DNA of 64,000 bases. Source: Eupeodes corollae. Its lineage: Eukaryota; Arthropoda; Insecta; Diptera; Syrphidae. A program made the position numbers and the translations under genes. The notes under the pieces were generated by a model. The model was not told where the DNA came from. It searched no databases and worked only from the letters and a program-made list of their open reading frames with translations. This document shows positions 11,900 to 21,315 of the stretch, in pieces; the stretch's first letter is position 1, and every line of letters starts with the position of its first letter. The stretch lies in the NCBI RefSeq assembly GCF_945859685.1, contig NC_079149.1, positions 53,276,991-53,340,990 on the forward strand, written 5' to 3'.

Positions 11900-13080
11900 T
11901 ATGTTCCTCCTTAGAACGAAATAAACATAATTTTTAAATTACCTCTTATTGTAAATCCCTTTATAAACAACACCTCTTCCTGAACACTTAAGAGGTACAT
12001 AATGTATGTTATGTTATAGGTTATGTAAATCACAGTTTCATAACCGTCAATTTGGTTTAAAAATTCAATCTCAACTACGTTTTACACTCAGCTCATCAAA
12101 CAAATTTCTAAAAATTAGAAATTCCTTAAACGTTTTGTTGTTTGCAAAAAAATAAGGTACCTATACCAATACTGACTCAAAGCAAACCACAGATATTTGA
12201 CCATTATTTCAATGAGTATATGTAGGTATGTATAGTGTGTAGCATACGATATGAATAGGTACCAGGTAAATACTTCAGAAAAACTAGATAAAACTGCTTG
12301 GTTTTTATGAATCATTAAAAAAATAGGTGTTTTTAAATTTGTTCATTCCATTTTCTATCAACAGCCTTTATCGTTAGTGTTGTTTTTGTTTTTCTGAGTA
12401 CTTAACTATCTATTCTTTTTCTTCTTTAATTCGAATAAGAAAAAAAATTCCACTTGTAGTTTCGGTTAAAGGGTGTAGTACTATAACCACGGCGAATGAG
12501 TAAGAATAGAGATAGATAAATAGATACCAAAAAAATACAAACTATACAATATTCAATCCATTCTGCTCACAAATTCATCTTCTTAACCCAACCCAACCTA
12601 CAACAACTTCAACTCCAGCTCTTCCATCTCTTCCAAAAGAAGATTGAAGACCAAACAATAACAACAACAACGATAAAAAAGAGAAATTTTTGTATTGTGG
12701 AGTGAAAAATCTTTGTTTTACTTTACTCTGCTCTACTCAACGATAACGACAACTTGGACGGCGGCGGCGACGACGGCGACTATGTCTACGACAGACGCCC
12801 CCATCATCATCATCATCATTGGATTCGATATAATCGCGTATTGTGTGCTTTTTTTTTCTTTTTTCTTTTTTCTTTTCACTGTATCAATGTAGGTATAGCT
12901 CTGTGAGTTTGGATTTTACCTTTTGTAAGCGTAACGTCTACAAATTCAAATTTAATGAAAGAACTCTTATGAGTTACATACCTACGCAACGTACATATGT
13001 ACAATTCGAGATGTAAGTAAATATATAAGGAAATAAAAATGATTAAACCAAAGAGAATATTAAAAATATTAGTCACAAAC
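11900..13080. other. zip intron, no gene seen
   Basis: AT-rich intron sequence ending at the splice donor that follows the first zip coding exon. Triplet-rich patches (for example near 12740-12810) give short chance frames only. Confidence 0.5.
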
Positions 13081-13251
13081 CTGGTTTCCATTGGGCACCC
13101 AAACCAAACGCTTTTGTGTCCATTCTGCCTGTGTTGCTGGATCATTGAATTGATTCCGTTCAACCGATAGATATTTCAATTCGGGATCGTTGCGATCACT
13201 AATTTCATCTCCCATTGTTGGTTTGTTTGTTGTTGTCTCTGCTGATTATTC
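13081..13251 (-). CDS. zip: zipper (non-muscle myosin II heavy chain), first coding exon
   Basis: The exon runs from an acceptor (TTCAG before 13251) to a donor (GTTTGT from 13080). Coding starts with ATG at 13215-13213 and gives exactly 45 codons, ending in phase 0. The protein begins MGDEISDRNDPELKYLSVER and continues through 'WTQKRLVWVPNGNQ', which matches the N-terminus of the Drosophila non-muscle myosin II heavy chain almost residue for residue, just before the SH3-like part of the motor head. Myosin II is the actin motor of cytokinesis, dorsal closure and cell-shape change. Only this exon is in the window; the head and coiled-coil tail must lie beyond position 1, after an intron longer than 13 kb. 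The preceding 36 bases are 5' UTR. Confidence 0.93.
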
Positions 13252-14539
13252 CTGAATTATTTAATTTGTTTTTTTTTTTTTCTCTCTCTGTCTCTTTAAC
13301 ACACACTGGAACCGAAGAGACACCGGTTTGTTGTTGTTGTTGTTGGTTTAAAAAACGATAAACTTAATTTTTGTTTAATTTAAAGTTGTGTGTAAAAAAC
13401 TAATCACGCACAGCGGACACAATTTTGGTTTTTTTTTAAATTTACTTTTCCTTTAATTTTTTTGTTTCAACTTTTTTTTAGATACAAAAACAAACAATCA
13501 AATTAATAAAATTGAGGAATAAAGAAAAAAAAAAAGATTAATTTATTAATAAATTTGTTATCGAAACAATGTTTTAATCTTTGTCGCCCTTTTTGTGTTG
13601 TTTTTTTATTATTATTCTTATTAATTTTTTAGTATGATTTACACAGAAAAAAAATAAAATATTAATCGGACCGAATGCAATGTTGAACTCTCTTTGTTCA
13701 TTCACATCTTCTAGTTTTATGTTTATCATAATAATTTCAACTTTACCCACATCTCAGTCTCAGATTCAGATGCAGCAAAATGAAAGAATGGAAAAATAAA
13801 TAAATAACAAATTAAAACACTTTAAACCATAAAGTCAAATAATATACAAGGTTGAGTGTTTCTTCTTCTTTTTTTTAATTTTACATTTCTTCCCCTTTTC
13901 TACGCCAAAATCCTTTTAATAAGTCGAGCGAGTTAAATTGAAACGAAATTAAACACAACAGGCAGAGCCAGTGAAAACAGATACAGACACTAAATGAATC
14001 TATAAAGTATAAATTCTATAATTGAAATGAAATTATAAAATTGGAAAGAAATTAACGTGGTAATTACAATCAAATAAAAAAAAGGGAAACAGTGTGAGCA
14101 AGAAGAGAAAAGGGGGGAAAGAACATTGAGCTAGCCAGCCAGCCCCAGTCAAACAATGCAGTATTGCCAGAGTTTGTGGTATGGAGTGAGTCAACGAGTT
14201 TGTTGGATATCACAGAGGATTATGTGGGTTTTACGAGCTTGTTTGAATGTTAAGCTCACAAGATTTAAGTGAAATATAGGTAGGTATGTGAAGTTTTACA
14301 TTCTCTTCAGTTAACTACTCCTATACCTTCAATATTTTGGGAAGCACATTTTATGTAACCAAGGTTGTTTTGTTACATTCACTCTTATCACATGTTAATG
14401 TATGATGCACCTAGTCTATTTAATTTTAAAGAGAAAGACCAAATTCTAGAATTCTCATGTGGTATTGAAATAAAGTTTTAGTTTTCCTTATTTTTCTTAG
14501 AATAAGTCAAATGTTAGATACTCAGGTTGTCTATGTCGG

Positions 14540-14860
14540 AATTAGATTAATTTAAAAGGATTATTCATAGTTTTATTTTTAATTTATATTAATTAATATA
14601 GCTAATATTAAATTGTTTTCCTGTTTTTCTTGAGTGAGTAAACTTTATTGTATTTGTATGCCAAGATCATTTGTATATTTTTGTGTTAATAAAGTTCCCC
14701 TGAAGAAGGCAGCAACCCTTGCCGAAACGTTGGGAAAGTTAATGTAATTTAATTGTTTCAATGCGAAAATTACAGTAACCAAAAAAGCCGACGAAAAACT
14801 ATACCTCCACTAATCCCAATTATTACACAAATTGGTCAATAAATAAACTCAATTAAAAGG
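14540..14860 (+). mobile_element. possible Penelope-like element terminal-repeat remnant
   Basis: Around 14695-14736 the sequence reads 'CCCCTGAAGAAGGC', 'AGCAACCCTTGCC' and 'GAAACGTTGGG'. A 'CTGAAGA..(stem)..GAAAC' signature of this type is, from memory, common in the terminal repeats of Penelope-like retroelements. No GIY-YIG endonuclease or reverse transcriptase is present nearby, so only a terminal scrap would remain. Boundaries are approximate. Confidence 0.35.
14695..14736 (+). ncRNA. hammerhead-ribozyme-like motif
   Basis: The core boxes fit the hammerhead consensus. CUGAAGA (14700-14706) agrees with CUGANGA, a GGCA/UGCC stem (14708-14711 with 14720-14723) is in the place of helix II, and GAAAC (14724-14728) follows directly. 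The flanking UUCCC and GGGAA could pair as helix I. Helix III would have to be very short, as in minimal retroelement hammerheads. Activity is unproven. Confidence 0.35.
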
Positions 14861-17237
14861 AAATATTGAACCATTTTGATCCATAGAAAAAAAAACCTTC
14901 CTTTTGTTTGTATCTAACACTTTTTTATGCAGAAATAAAAATTGTTATTTTATTTCTGACAACATTTAAAATATTGTCAACTTTTAATAAACCAACATAA
15001 ACAAAGTACATGGATAATAGATATTTGGTGTGGCTTCTTTGTTGTTTTTCACAACTAGCATAACCATTTTGGAAATATAAGAACCAGAGTGGTTTTAGTG
15101 ATGTCTATAAACATTTTTGTTCTTAAGCACACAAGATAATTTTTAGTTACTCATATTAATCGAAATAATAATAATAAATAGGTTACCTAAAAGAAAACTG
15201 AATCTATGAACAATTTCAGGATAAAAAGATCAAAGTTACACTTTAAGTTTTTAATTTAATTTTAAATTTTGACTTCTATGCCAAACCTGATTGGAAAATG
15301 AAGAATAACCTAAAGATCAACAATGATTAGGTAATTGATCAGAGCAACAGGTTTTTAGTTAAAGAGAGTTTTATTTTTTAAACATAAAAAGCATATTTAT
15401 CTGTCTTGAGAAAAGAAAAAGGTATGTGACTCCAGAAAACAACAGGAATCTTTCTTTTCTGATTTGAAATAACTTGACGATCTTTAAATCGATCTAAAAA
15501 ATATAGTATACTGGCGTTTTGTCCTAATTATGTTGGACCTCATCAGTTATAAAACCTTGTTAATAACTTTAAATGCTAAACTCAAAATGTTAAGATTTGT
15601 ATTAAGCAAGTTTACCAGTCCTTAGAAGTATGTACATAGTTCTTATTCTTACAGACATCATACAAGTTGATTTGAACACTAAGGATCAAAATAATTTGCA
15701 ATAAGACAAAATGCTAGTACAATTTTTGAATTACTTAAAAGGTATGAGCTACAATCTAAAGGTTTAGTCTTAGCAAAGTGAAGCTGAGCGAATAATTATG
15801 CAATGAAAAGTTTCAAAAGTTTTTACCAATAAAATGACAATTCAAGATTACGTTGCCAATTTTAGAAATATCAACGTCCAAATAACTTAAGTTAGATCGT
15901 TAATGTTTGAGATATTTCTTGCAAAACTGTGTACAATTTGGTGTGACGGAATGTCCCACCGGTGAACAGAAACACATAACTTTCTTTATGCCACCTTAGA
16001 AGCAAATTGCCATTTGTCGACGATCGGACTAAATTCTATTAAAAACATTTTGGTCATAGAAATTTTAGCCATTTGATCCTAGTTGGAATGAACTATGTTT
16101 TGAGTGCAAGTTGCATTCATAAATTTGAGGTAGGTCACCCAGTGGGCGATATCCTTACCCCTATTTTCTTTGCAACTTAATATCTCCTTTGAAAAGAAAA
16201 AAAAATACACCTGGCAATACTCGAAACTCACTAAGAAACAAAAATTGAAGATATAAAAACTAAGAAAGAAAAATAACGATGACGGTGCGGCGACTACGAC
16301 TACAACGACGGCAACGATGGCGATGTCAAGTCAACGATCATCGGCTTTTTGACGTTCTTTTTTATCCAAATCCGGGTGGTGGTATTTTATTTTAAAAAAG
16401 TACTAAAGTGTTGTTGAAGTTGTGGGGAAACCACAAACAACGAAGAAAATGATGGAGAAAGGAGAATTTGAAAGAAATCCCTTTTTCTCCTTCTCCTTAT
16501 CCATCTCCCTTTCATCTTTTGACAAGAGAATTTTCTTTCGTTATTTCTTTTTTCTTATTCTCGTAATTTTTTCTTCAGACAAGAAATATTTTAACAAAAA
16601 TATTTTATTTTATCCGTCCCGTCGTCGTCGCTTCGAATTGGTTTTGGTTTTTATTTGTTCAAATCGACTAAAAAAACCTCTCTTTCAAGTCCAACCGACC
16701 AAAAACTATGACGTCATTAAGGAATTAGACAAATATCCATAAAATAAATTATATTTCTTGTTCTTTGTTCAACAAAAATAAAAGAAAAAACCCAAAGCAA
16801 GATGCTTCAAAGGTGTAATTTTATTTTTGTTGGGTTGGATTTTTGGAAAGCAATGTGACAAACGGCATTTTAGTTAAAATTTAGTTTTTCTTCTTTTTTT
16901 TGCAACACTCTTTCAGGAAATTTTTGTGAATAACACACAAACACAATCACATCTTTAGCACTGAATTTCTTGTTTTTCTTTTCTCTTTCCACTTGATTTT
17001 TTTATTCTTTTTGCAAAAAAAAAATCATTTTCTTTTTCTTGCACTGATGCAAGAGATGCACGCACTCAAATGGAAACGTTTCCTTTTTTTGGACCGATTT
17101 GATTGTAAATTACGAGTTATTTTATAAATTGGACACAAATTAAATACAAATAAAAAACTAAAACACAAAAAGGGCCAAAGACAAATTTTAAATTCTGTTT
17201 CAAATTGGATTCAATTTTTTTTTTTAAAAGAACTCAC

Positions 17238-17430
17238 GAGACTTGAGTGACTTCACTGCCACTCTGCAAATTTCGGACTGGCCGGTCGGTTTTAAATTTT
17301 TCTCATACGTCGACTCAACAATTTTTTGATCGAAAGTCTTTCGTGTTCTTTTTTGGTTTTTTGTTTCGTATTCGTAGAAAAATAAAATAATATCGACGTT
17401 CGACGAAACACAATTCGCTTTCGATTACAG
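17238..17430 (-). other. candidate zip 5' UTR exon and promoter region
   Basis: On the minus strand a less AT-rich stretch ends '...AAGTCTC' immediately before a strong GTGAGT donor at 17237, in the correct orientation to join the acceptor at 13252. No ATG-led frame is carried, which fits a non-coding first exon. The transcription start is not determined; 17430 is an estimate. Confidence 0.4.
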
Positions 17431-18114
17431 TTCAGTGGTTCATTTAACAAAAGAATAGTGGGAGATTTAAAATTATTCTTGTTTATGTATGTTTTTTGAT
17501 GAGTATTTTATTAAACACTTGATGGGGAATTAAATGCTTATTGCACGTACACTTTATTGATGTTTAAATTTATGAATTTATTGGGAAATTCAAAATCAAA
17601 GAGCCGCTACGCGGAGTAGAATTGAAAACACCACTTGGGCGGGTTTCGTTAAGAATTTCTATGGAGTTCAACTGACAGCCGGTGTACAGGGTGTCATTAA
17701 TTTTTGATATTAAGGAGAGTGTTACATTGACATTTTATTAAGTTGGAAACAAATTTGACTGATGTGTACGGTGTAGGTAGAAAACGCATTGCAAAATTTA
17801 TTGTTTTAGCGTTATTAAGCTATGTTAACATTAAACATAAGAATCAATTCATATATTAAATCATGGTTTTATTTCAAAACAAACAATTACTTTATTCAAT
17901 TTTTCTTTTCCATCGAACATATTGGAAAACAAAAAACCAACTTATTTTATAAAAAAAAACATTTAAGAAGTAGTTGAAATAAAGTTGCTGAATAATTAAA
18001 CTGACACCATGTCACTCAAAAGAATCAATCTGAACTAAAAGGTTCTCCAATAAGAGGCTTTGCATTGCATCTGTTACTTTTGAAGTTATTTTATTTTGAC
18101 ATTTAACAAGTAAA

Positions 18115-18565
18115 ATGGATCGATACGTGCTTTGACAATAACGATTTCAGTAAAAACTTGAGCTACGTGCCACGACAGAAACGAAACAATCATAGTTTTA
18201 GAAGAAATCGAAGAGTTGATCACAACAACTAGCCACCGAGATATTATGATTTAACTTACTTACTTAAGGTGGCGCTACAGTCCTGTGTGAACTAGGGTCT
18301 CACCCAACATACTTCTCCATCTAGATCGGTCCCTAGCTAGATGTCTCCAGTATCGCTTTCCAAGTTGGGTGAGATCACTTTCCACTTGTGCGTGCCACCT
18401 TATTCGCGGTCTTCCTCTTACGATTTAACACTTTTTAGATTTTTGTTTTCTTTGGGACCACATGAAAGATAAGACCAATGCTTTACACTCGATTCAAGAC
18501 CTCAAAGATGGAATTTGTGAAGTTTTGGAGGGCATACAACAGCATATGAGCTATTTACCAATGTA
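18115..18565 (+). pseudogene. IS630/mariner-like transposase remnant, split by an RTE fragment
   Basis: The start reads 'MDRYVL' with following stops. After an inserted RTE 3' end (18255-18422), the C-terminal part resumes in broken frames: a 'FSLGPHERYDQ'-like stretch and, in another frame, a 'D-L-K-D-G-I-C-E-V-L-E-G-I' sequence. This resembles the end of IS630/mariner-like transposases common in arthropods. It is related in layout to 11650-11890. Confidence 0.35.
18255..18422 (-). mobile_element. RTE retrotransposon fragment, 3' end
   Basis: In reverse complement it reads 'GAGGAAGACCGCGAATAAGG', 'TGGCACGCACAAGTGG' and ends 'GGACTGTAGCGCCACCTTAA' followed by GTAA repeats. This matches the 3' ends of the RTE copies at 49188-50396 and 60720-64000 (their 'R-G-R-P-R-L-R-W-R-T-Q-V-G' region and UTR). 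It is a 5'-truncated insertion, as expected for incomplete reverse transcription. Confidence 0.75.
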
Positions 18566-18830
18566 AAATTGGATATATTGGTTGCTTTCCACTGCTAATG
18601 GCGGTCCTTCATTTATACAATTGATTTATATTAAATAAATTAAACTTCTCATACTGGAAAACCATATGTTATTAAATTCTGAAGCCATATATTATAGTTA
18701 CAAATAAGATCTAATAGTCGATTAAGCTATATACATATATTAAGCTATAACTTCGCTCTTTGACAATTACTAGAAACATTCAGGAACTTAACACATTCGG
18801 ATTTGGGTGTTATTATCTTTTCCTCTTTTA

Positions 18831-18950
18831 GTACCCGTGGCGTGATGGTTAGTGGATAAGACTGTCATGCCAGAGGTCTTGGGTTTAATCTCTGCTTGTG
18901 CCACCTTAAGTTTTTTTTGCAAGAAATTTCATTGTCATGAAAAGTACTTA
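18831..18950 (+). mobile_element. tRNA-derived SINE, head fragment
   Basis: It begins 'gtacccgtggcgtgatggtt' (A-box-like), then 'ggtcttgggtttaatctc' (decayed B box) and 'gtgccaccttaag', and matches the head of the full copy at 53081. It loses similarity after about 18950. Confidence 0.7.
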
Positions 18951-19329
18951 CGAACGAAAATATTTATACATAAATATTAAGTTATTTGTATTGTTAAAAC
19001 TGTCATATATAATTTTCTACTAATTTATTTTGCTGATGACACTTTAAAAAAAGAAAAATAGCTCTCAGTTGAATGCAGAAATATGATCAGCCGACATTTT
19101 GACATAGGAAGACTTAACATGATACTAACCCTGAGGCTCCACAAGAGCAAAATCCAATCAAGCTTCTATTCCGCAATCCATTGTTTTTTTTTTGACTGGA
19201 CATATTATGTCTTACCATGAGCAACCTCAAATGTCACATTTGACATTAGAAACGGTTAATCTGTTGTTTACTTTTTTGTTGATTTAGCCTTAGTGTTGGT
19301 TGTTATTGTTTTTTTACAAAACTAAATTT

Positions 19330-19640
19330 CAAACAAATTATATTAAAAAAATGCCTTTGTGTAAACAAAAATTAAGAAGCTGGAGGAACTACAACTTTTC
19401 AAGAGAATAAAAGAAACCACTGGTTTTAGGTGAATCCATTTCTCGAAGTAAGGGAACTTCATGATTTGGAGGCGCACCTACTCAAGGACTTACTGCGGAA
19501 GGACGGTGCAGACTATAACAATTTTCGCAGGATGTCGGTCGACAGCTTTGAAGCTGTTCTTTCAATTAATGATTATAGGCACTCGACGACAATTTAAACG
19601 AAATGCAATTTTCATTTCAAAAAGACTGTGGAAAATGGTC
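19330..19640 (+). pseudogene. PIF/Harbinger-like transposase N-terminal scrap
   Basis: A broken frame reads 'LLRKDGADYNNFRRMSVDSF' followed by 'EAVL'. This has the shape of the segment that precedes the catalytic domain in HARBI1/ALP1-type nucleases (F-x-R-M-S-x-x-S-F-x-x-L-L). Stops follow at once, and no catalytic residues are left. Confidence 0.4.
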
Positions 19641-19837
19641 GCTCACCACTACATACAACACAAACGTCAAATTTCATGACAGGATTTTGATTCGCTCGAA
19701 AAATCCAAATTGCGATGACCTGATTATGGACTCGATGTTGGATTGTTGGTCTCTATTGGATTATCTGATGACAGGCCGATAGTTCTGTCATCGGAAATGT
19801 TTAATGGAGACCCCAAGTAAGGGAGATTGGGCAGGTT

Positions 19838-20274
19838 CAGACAACATAAGGGACTTGAAAATAAGTATTTAGTATCTGGTTGGCCAGCTGTCAAAAAAAT
19901 ACCTTCCAATTATTTTATTATAAAGTTAACTGAAAAGTTAGTCAACAAAAATCTCCCTTACATTAAGTCAGTTGATCATGTTTTAACTTTTACATTCAAC
20001 AGAAAACTGAACTTTATTACTCTGTGAATTATTTATTTTCTGTACAAGTCCTTTAAATGTTTTGTGCAAAAGGGTTCCTCGTCAGATTTAAATAAGTAAT
20101 ATTTTATTACAATACAAAATACGATGGACTTTTTTTTGTTGTTTTTGAACGATGAACTGAAGTTAGGGGTTAGTGAAGTAAAATTCTGAGGTTAAAATGT
20201 ATGACACTTGAAAAACTTAATCTCAAAATAAGCATGAATAGTTGCAAATGAAGTCCCTTTTGTTGTCTGAACTT
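19838..20274. mobile_element. small terminal-inverted-repeat element (MITE-like)
   Basis: The left side reads 'GGTTCAGACAACATAAGGGA' and the right side, in reverse complement, 'GTTCAGACAACAAAAGGGAC'. The two copies face each other about 437 bases apart. A third copy of the right end, with shared internal sequence ('aaatgtatgaca' then 'tgaaaaact'), lies at 50560-50735. There is no coding sequence; the target duplication is unclear. Confidence 0.5.
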
Positions 20275-20762
20275 TAAGATTGTTTTCTCGGCTAACTTTG
20301 CATTCAAGTGTCTTATGAAGCTTTATAATCAGATACTAGTAACTTGCCTTAACTTCAAGCACAAATAATCATACATATATATGACAGTTGATTGGATGTT
20401 AATTCCCGTATGTCTTATTTTTCATTGAATGTTTGATAAGGTAGTTAAGACCAAAGCCTACATTCTGATCACTCGAGTGTAGAATTCGGTATTATATATT
20501 ATAACAACCAAAAATATACTATCAAGAAAATTGTCAGCTTTATATCGAAGATAGTATACAAAAAAATTAAAATAAAAATGCTTTTAAAAGTTAGATTTAG
20601 ATAATATATAAATATGTCTTCTATAATTTTTGATTCATTTTTAAAGTTCTTAAATTTAAATAGCTTTTAGCTTCTAATAAAGTCATAAAATAAAATTAAT
20701 AATGCAAGGAAAAAAATAAAAAAATAAAAAGAAGTCCTCCTCCTATAATTTGGCTGTGAGAT

Positions 20763-20768
20763 TTTATT
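20763..20768 (-). terminator. polyadenylation signal of orange
   Basis: An AATAAA hexamer on the minus strand lies 20 bases beyond the TAA that ends the open extension at 20788. Its position suggests that the transcript includes the whole extension. Confidence 0.5.
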
Positions 20769-20787
20769 TTTTTTTGTTGTTTTAACT

Positions 20788-21192
20788 TTATGTGTACTTT
20801 TTATAGAAGTTTGTGCCATCGGCATTGATGTTGTTTATTCCCAAAATTGACATTGGATTATTGTTTTCCTGGTTAGATGACGATTGATGATGTTGATGAT
20901 GGGAGGTAAAATCGGATGATAGAGAACGCAATGGTTCACTTTGTTCGTTTGAATCGAAGAAACCCAATGGATGAGAACTCGATTTGGATGGCCCAGATGA
21001 TGACGGCTTCTTTGATTGTGATAACATCAATGATGAGGACATTGATTTATCATTATCCATCGGAGTCTGGGATTGATAATAATCATAATTGAATGCCGAC
21101 GATGAGATGTTCGAATCAATTGGGAAATACACATTTTGTGAGGAGGACGCAAAGCGATGGAGGACTACGTTATCGAAACCAGTGTGGCCCGG
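20788..21192 (-). CDS. or: in-frame open extension downstream of the orange stop (candidate readthrough)
   Basis: Directly after the UGA of orange (21195-21193) the same frame stays open for 134 codons to a TAA at 20790-20788. It begins 'PGHTGFDNVVLHRFASSS' and is rich in Ser, Asn, His and Asp ('SFDSNEQSEP'-type segments, 'SSHPLGFF', 'HHQHHQSSSNQENNN'), so it is predicted to be disordered. Codon choice (many TCG, GAC, ACC and CAG among others) and GC content are like the exons, not like the AT-rich flanks. The stop context is UGA-C, a leaky context in flies. Alternatives are an unseen splice that skips the stop, a recent nonsense mutation, or plain 3' UTR; a run this long by chance is unlikely in DNA this AT-rich. 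Confidence 0.55.
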   Translation of the reverse strand, partial: PGHTGFDNVVLHRFASSSQNVYFPIDSNISSSAFNYDYYQSQTPMDNDKSMSSSLMLSQSKKPSSSGPSKSSSHPLGFFDSNEQSEPLRSLSSDFTSHHQHHQSSSNQENNNPMSILGINNINADGTNFYKKYT

Positions 21193-21315
21193 TCAGAATT
21201 TCAAGTCTTTAATGGCTTGAGGCAAATCTGGGAGTTTGATGTCTTTTATCTGCTGTGGAATGTTCATACTTTTAACTGCACTTACTGCTCTAGCCGGCGC
21301 TGCTGATAAACCAGC
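21193..21315 (-). CDS. or: orange exon 4 (C-terminal tail)
   Basis: It begins after TTTACAG, in phase 0, with 'AGLSAAPARAVSAVKS', and ends 'PQAIKDLKF' then UGA. It carries the Ala/Ser/Lys tail beyond the longin fold. Confidence 0.95.
   Translation of the reverse strand, partial: AGLSAAPARAVSAVKSMNIPQQIKDIKLPDLPQAIKDLKF

Larger units (their letters stand above)
13252..17237 (-). other. zip first intron (5' UTR intron)
   Basis: It is bounded by a GTGAGT donor at 17237 and the TTCAG acceptor at 13252-13253, both on the minus strand. It contains poly-A/T runs, a hammerhead-like motif near 14700 and triplet-rich patches near 16270-16330, but no coding exon was found. The 16422-16742 open frame is AT-rich and unsupported. 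Confidence 0.5.

Noticed and set aside
16422..16742. 106-residue open frame upstream of zip
   Set aside because: Opposite strand to zip, Phe/Lys-rich low complexity, no recognisable motif.
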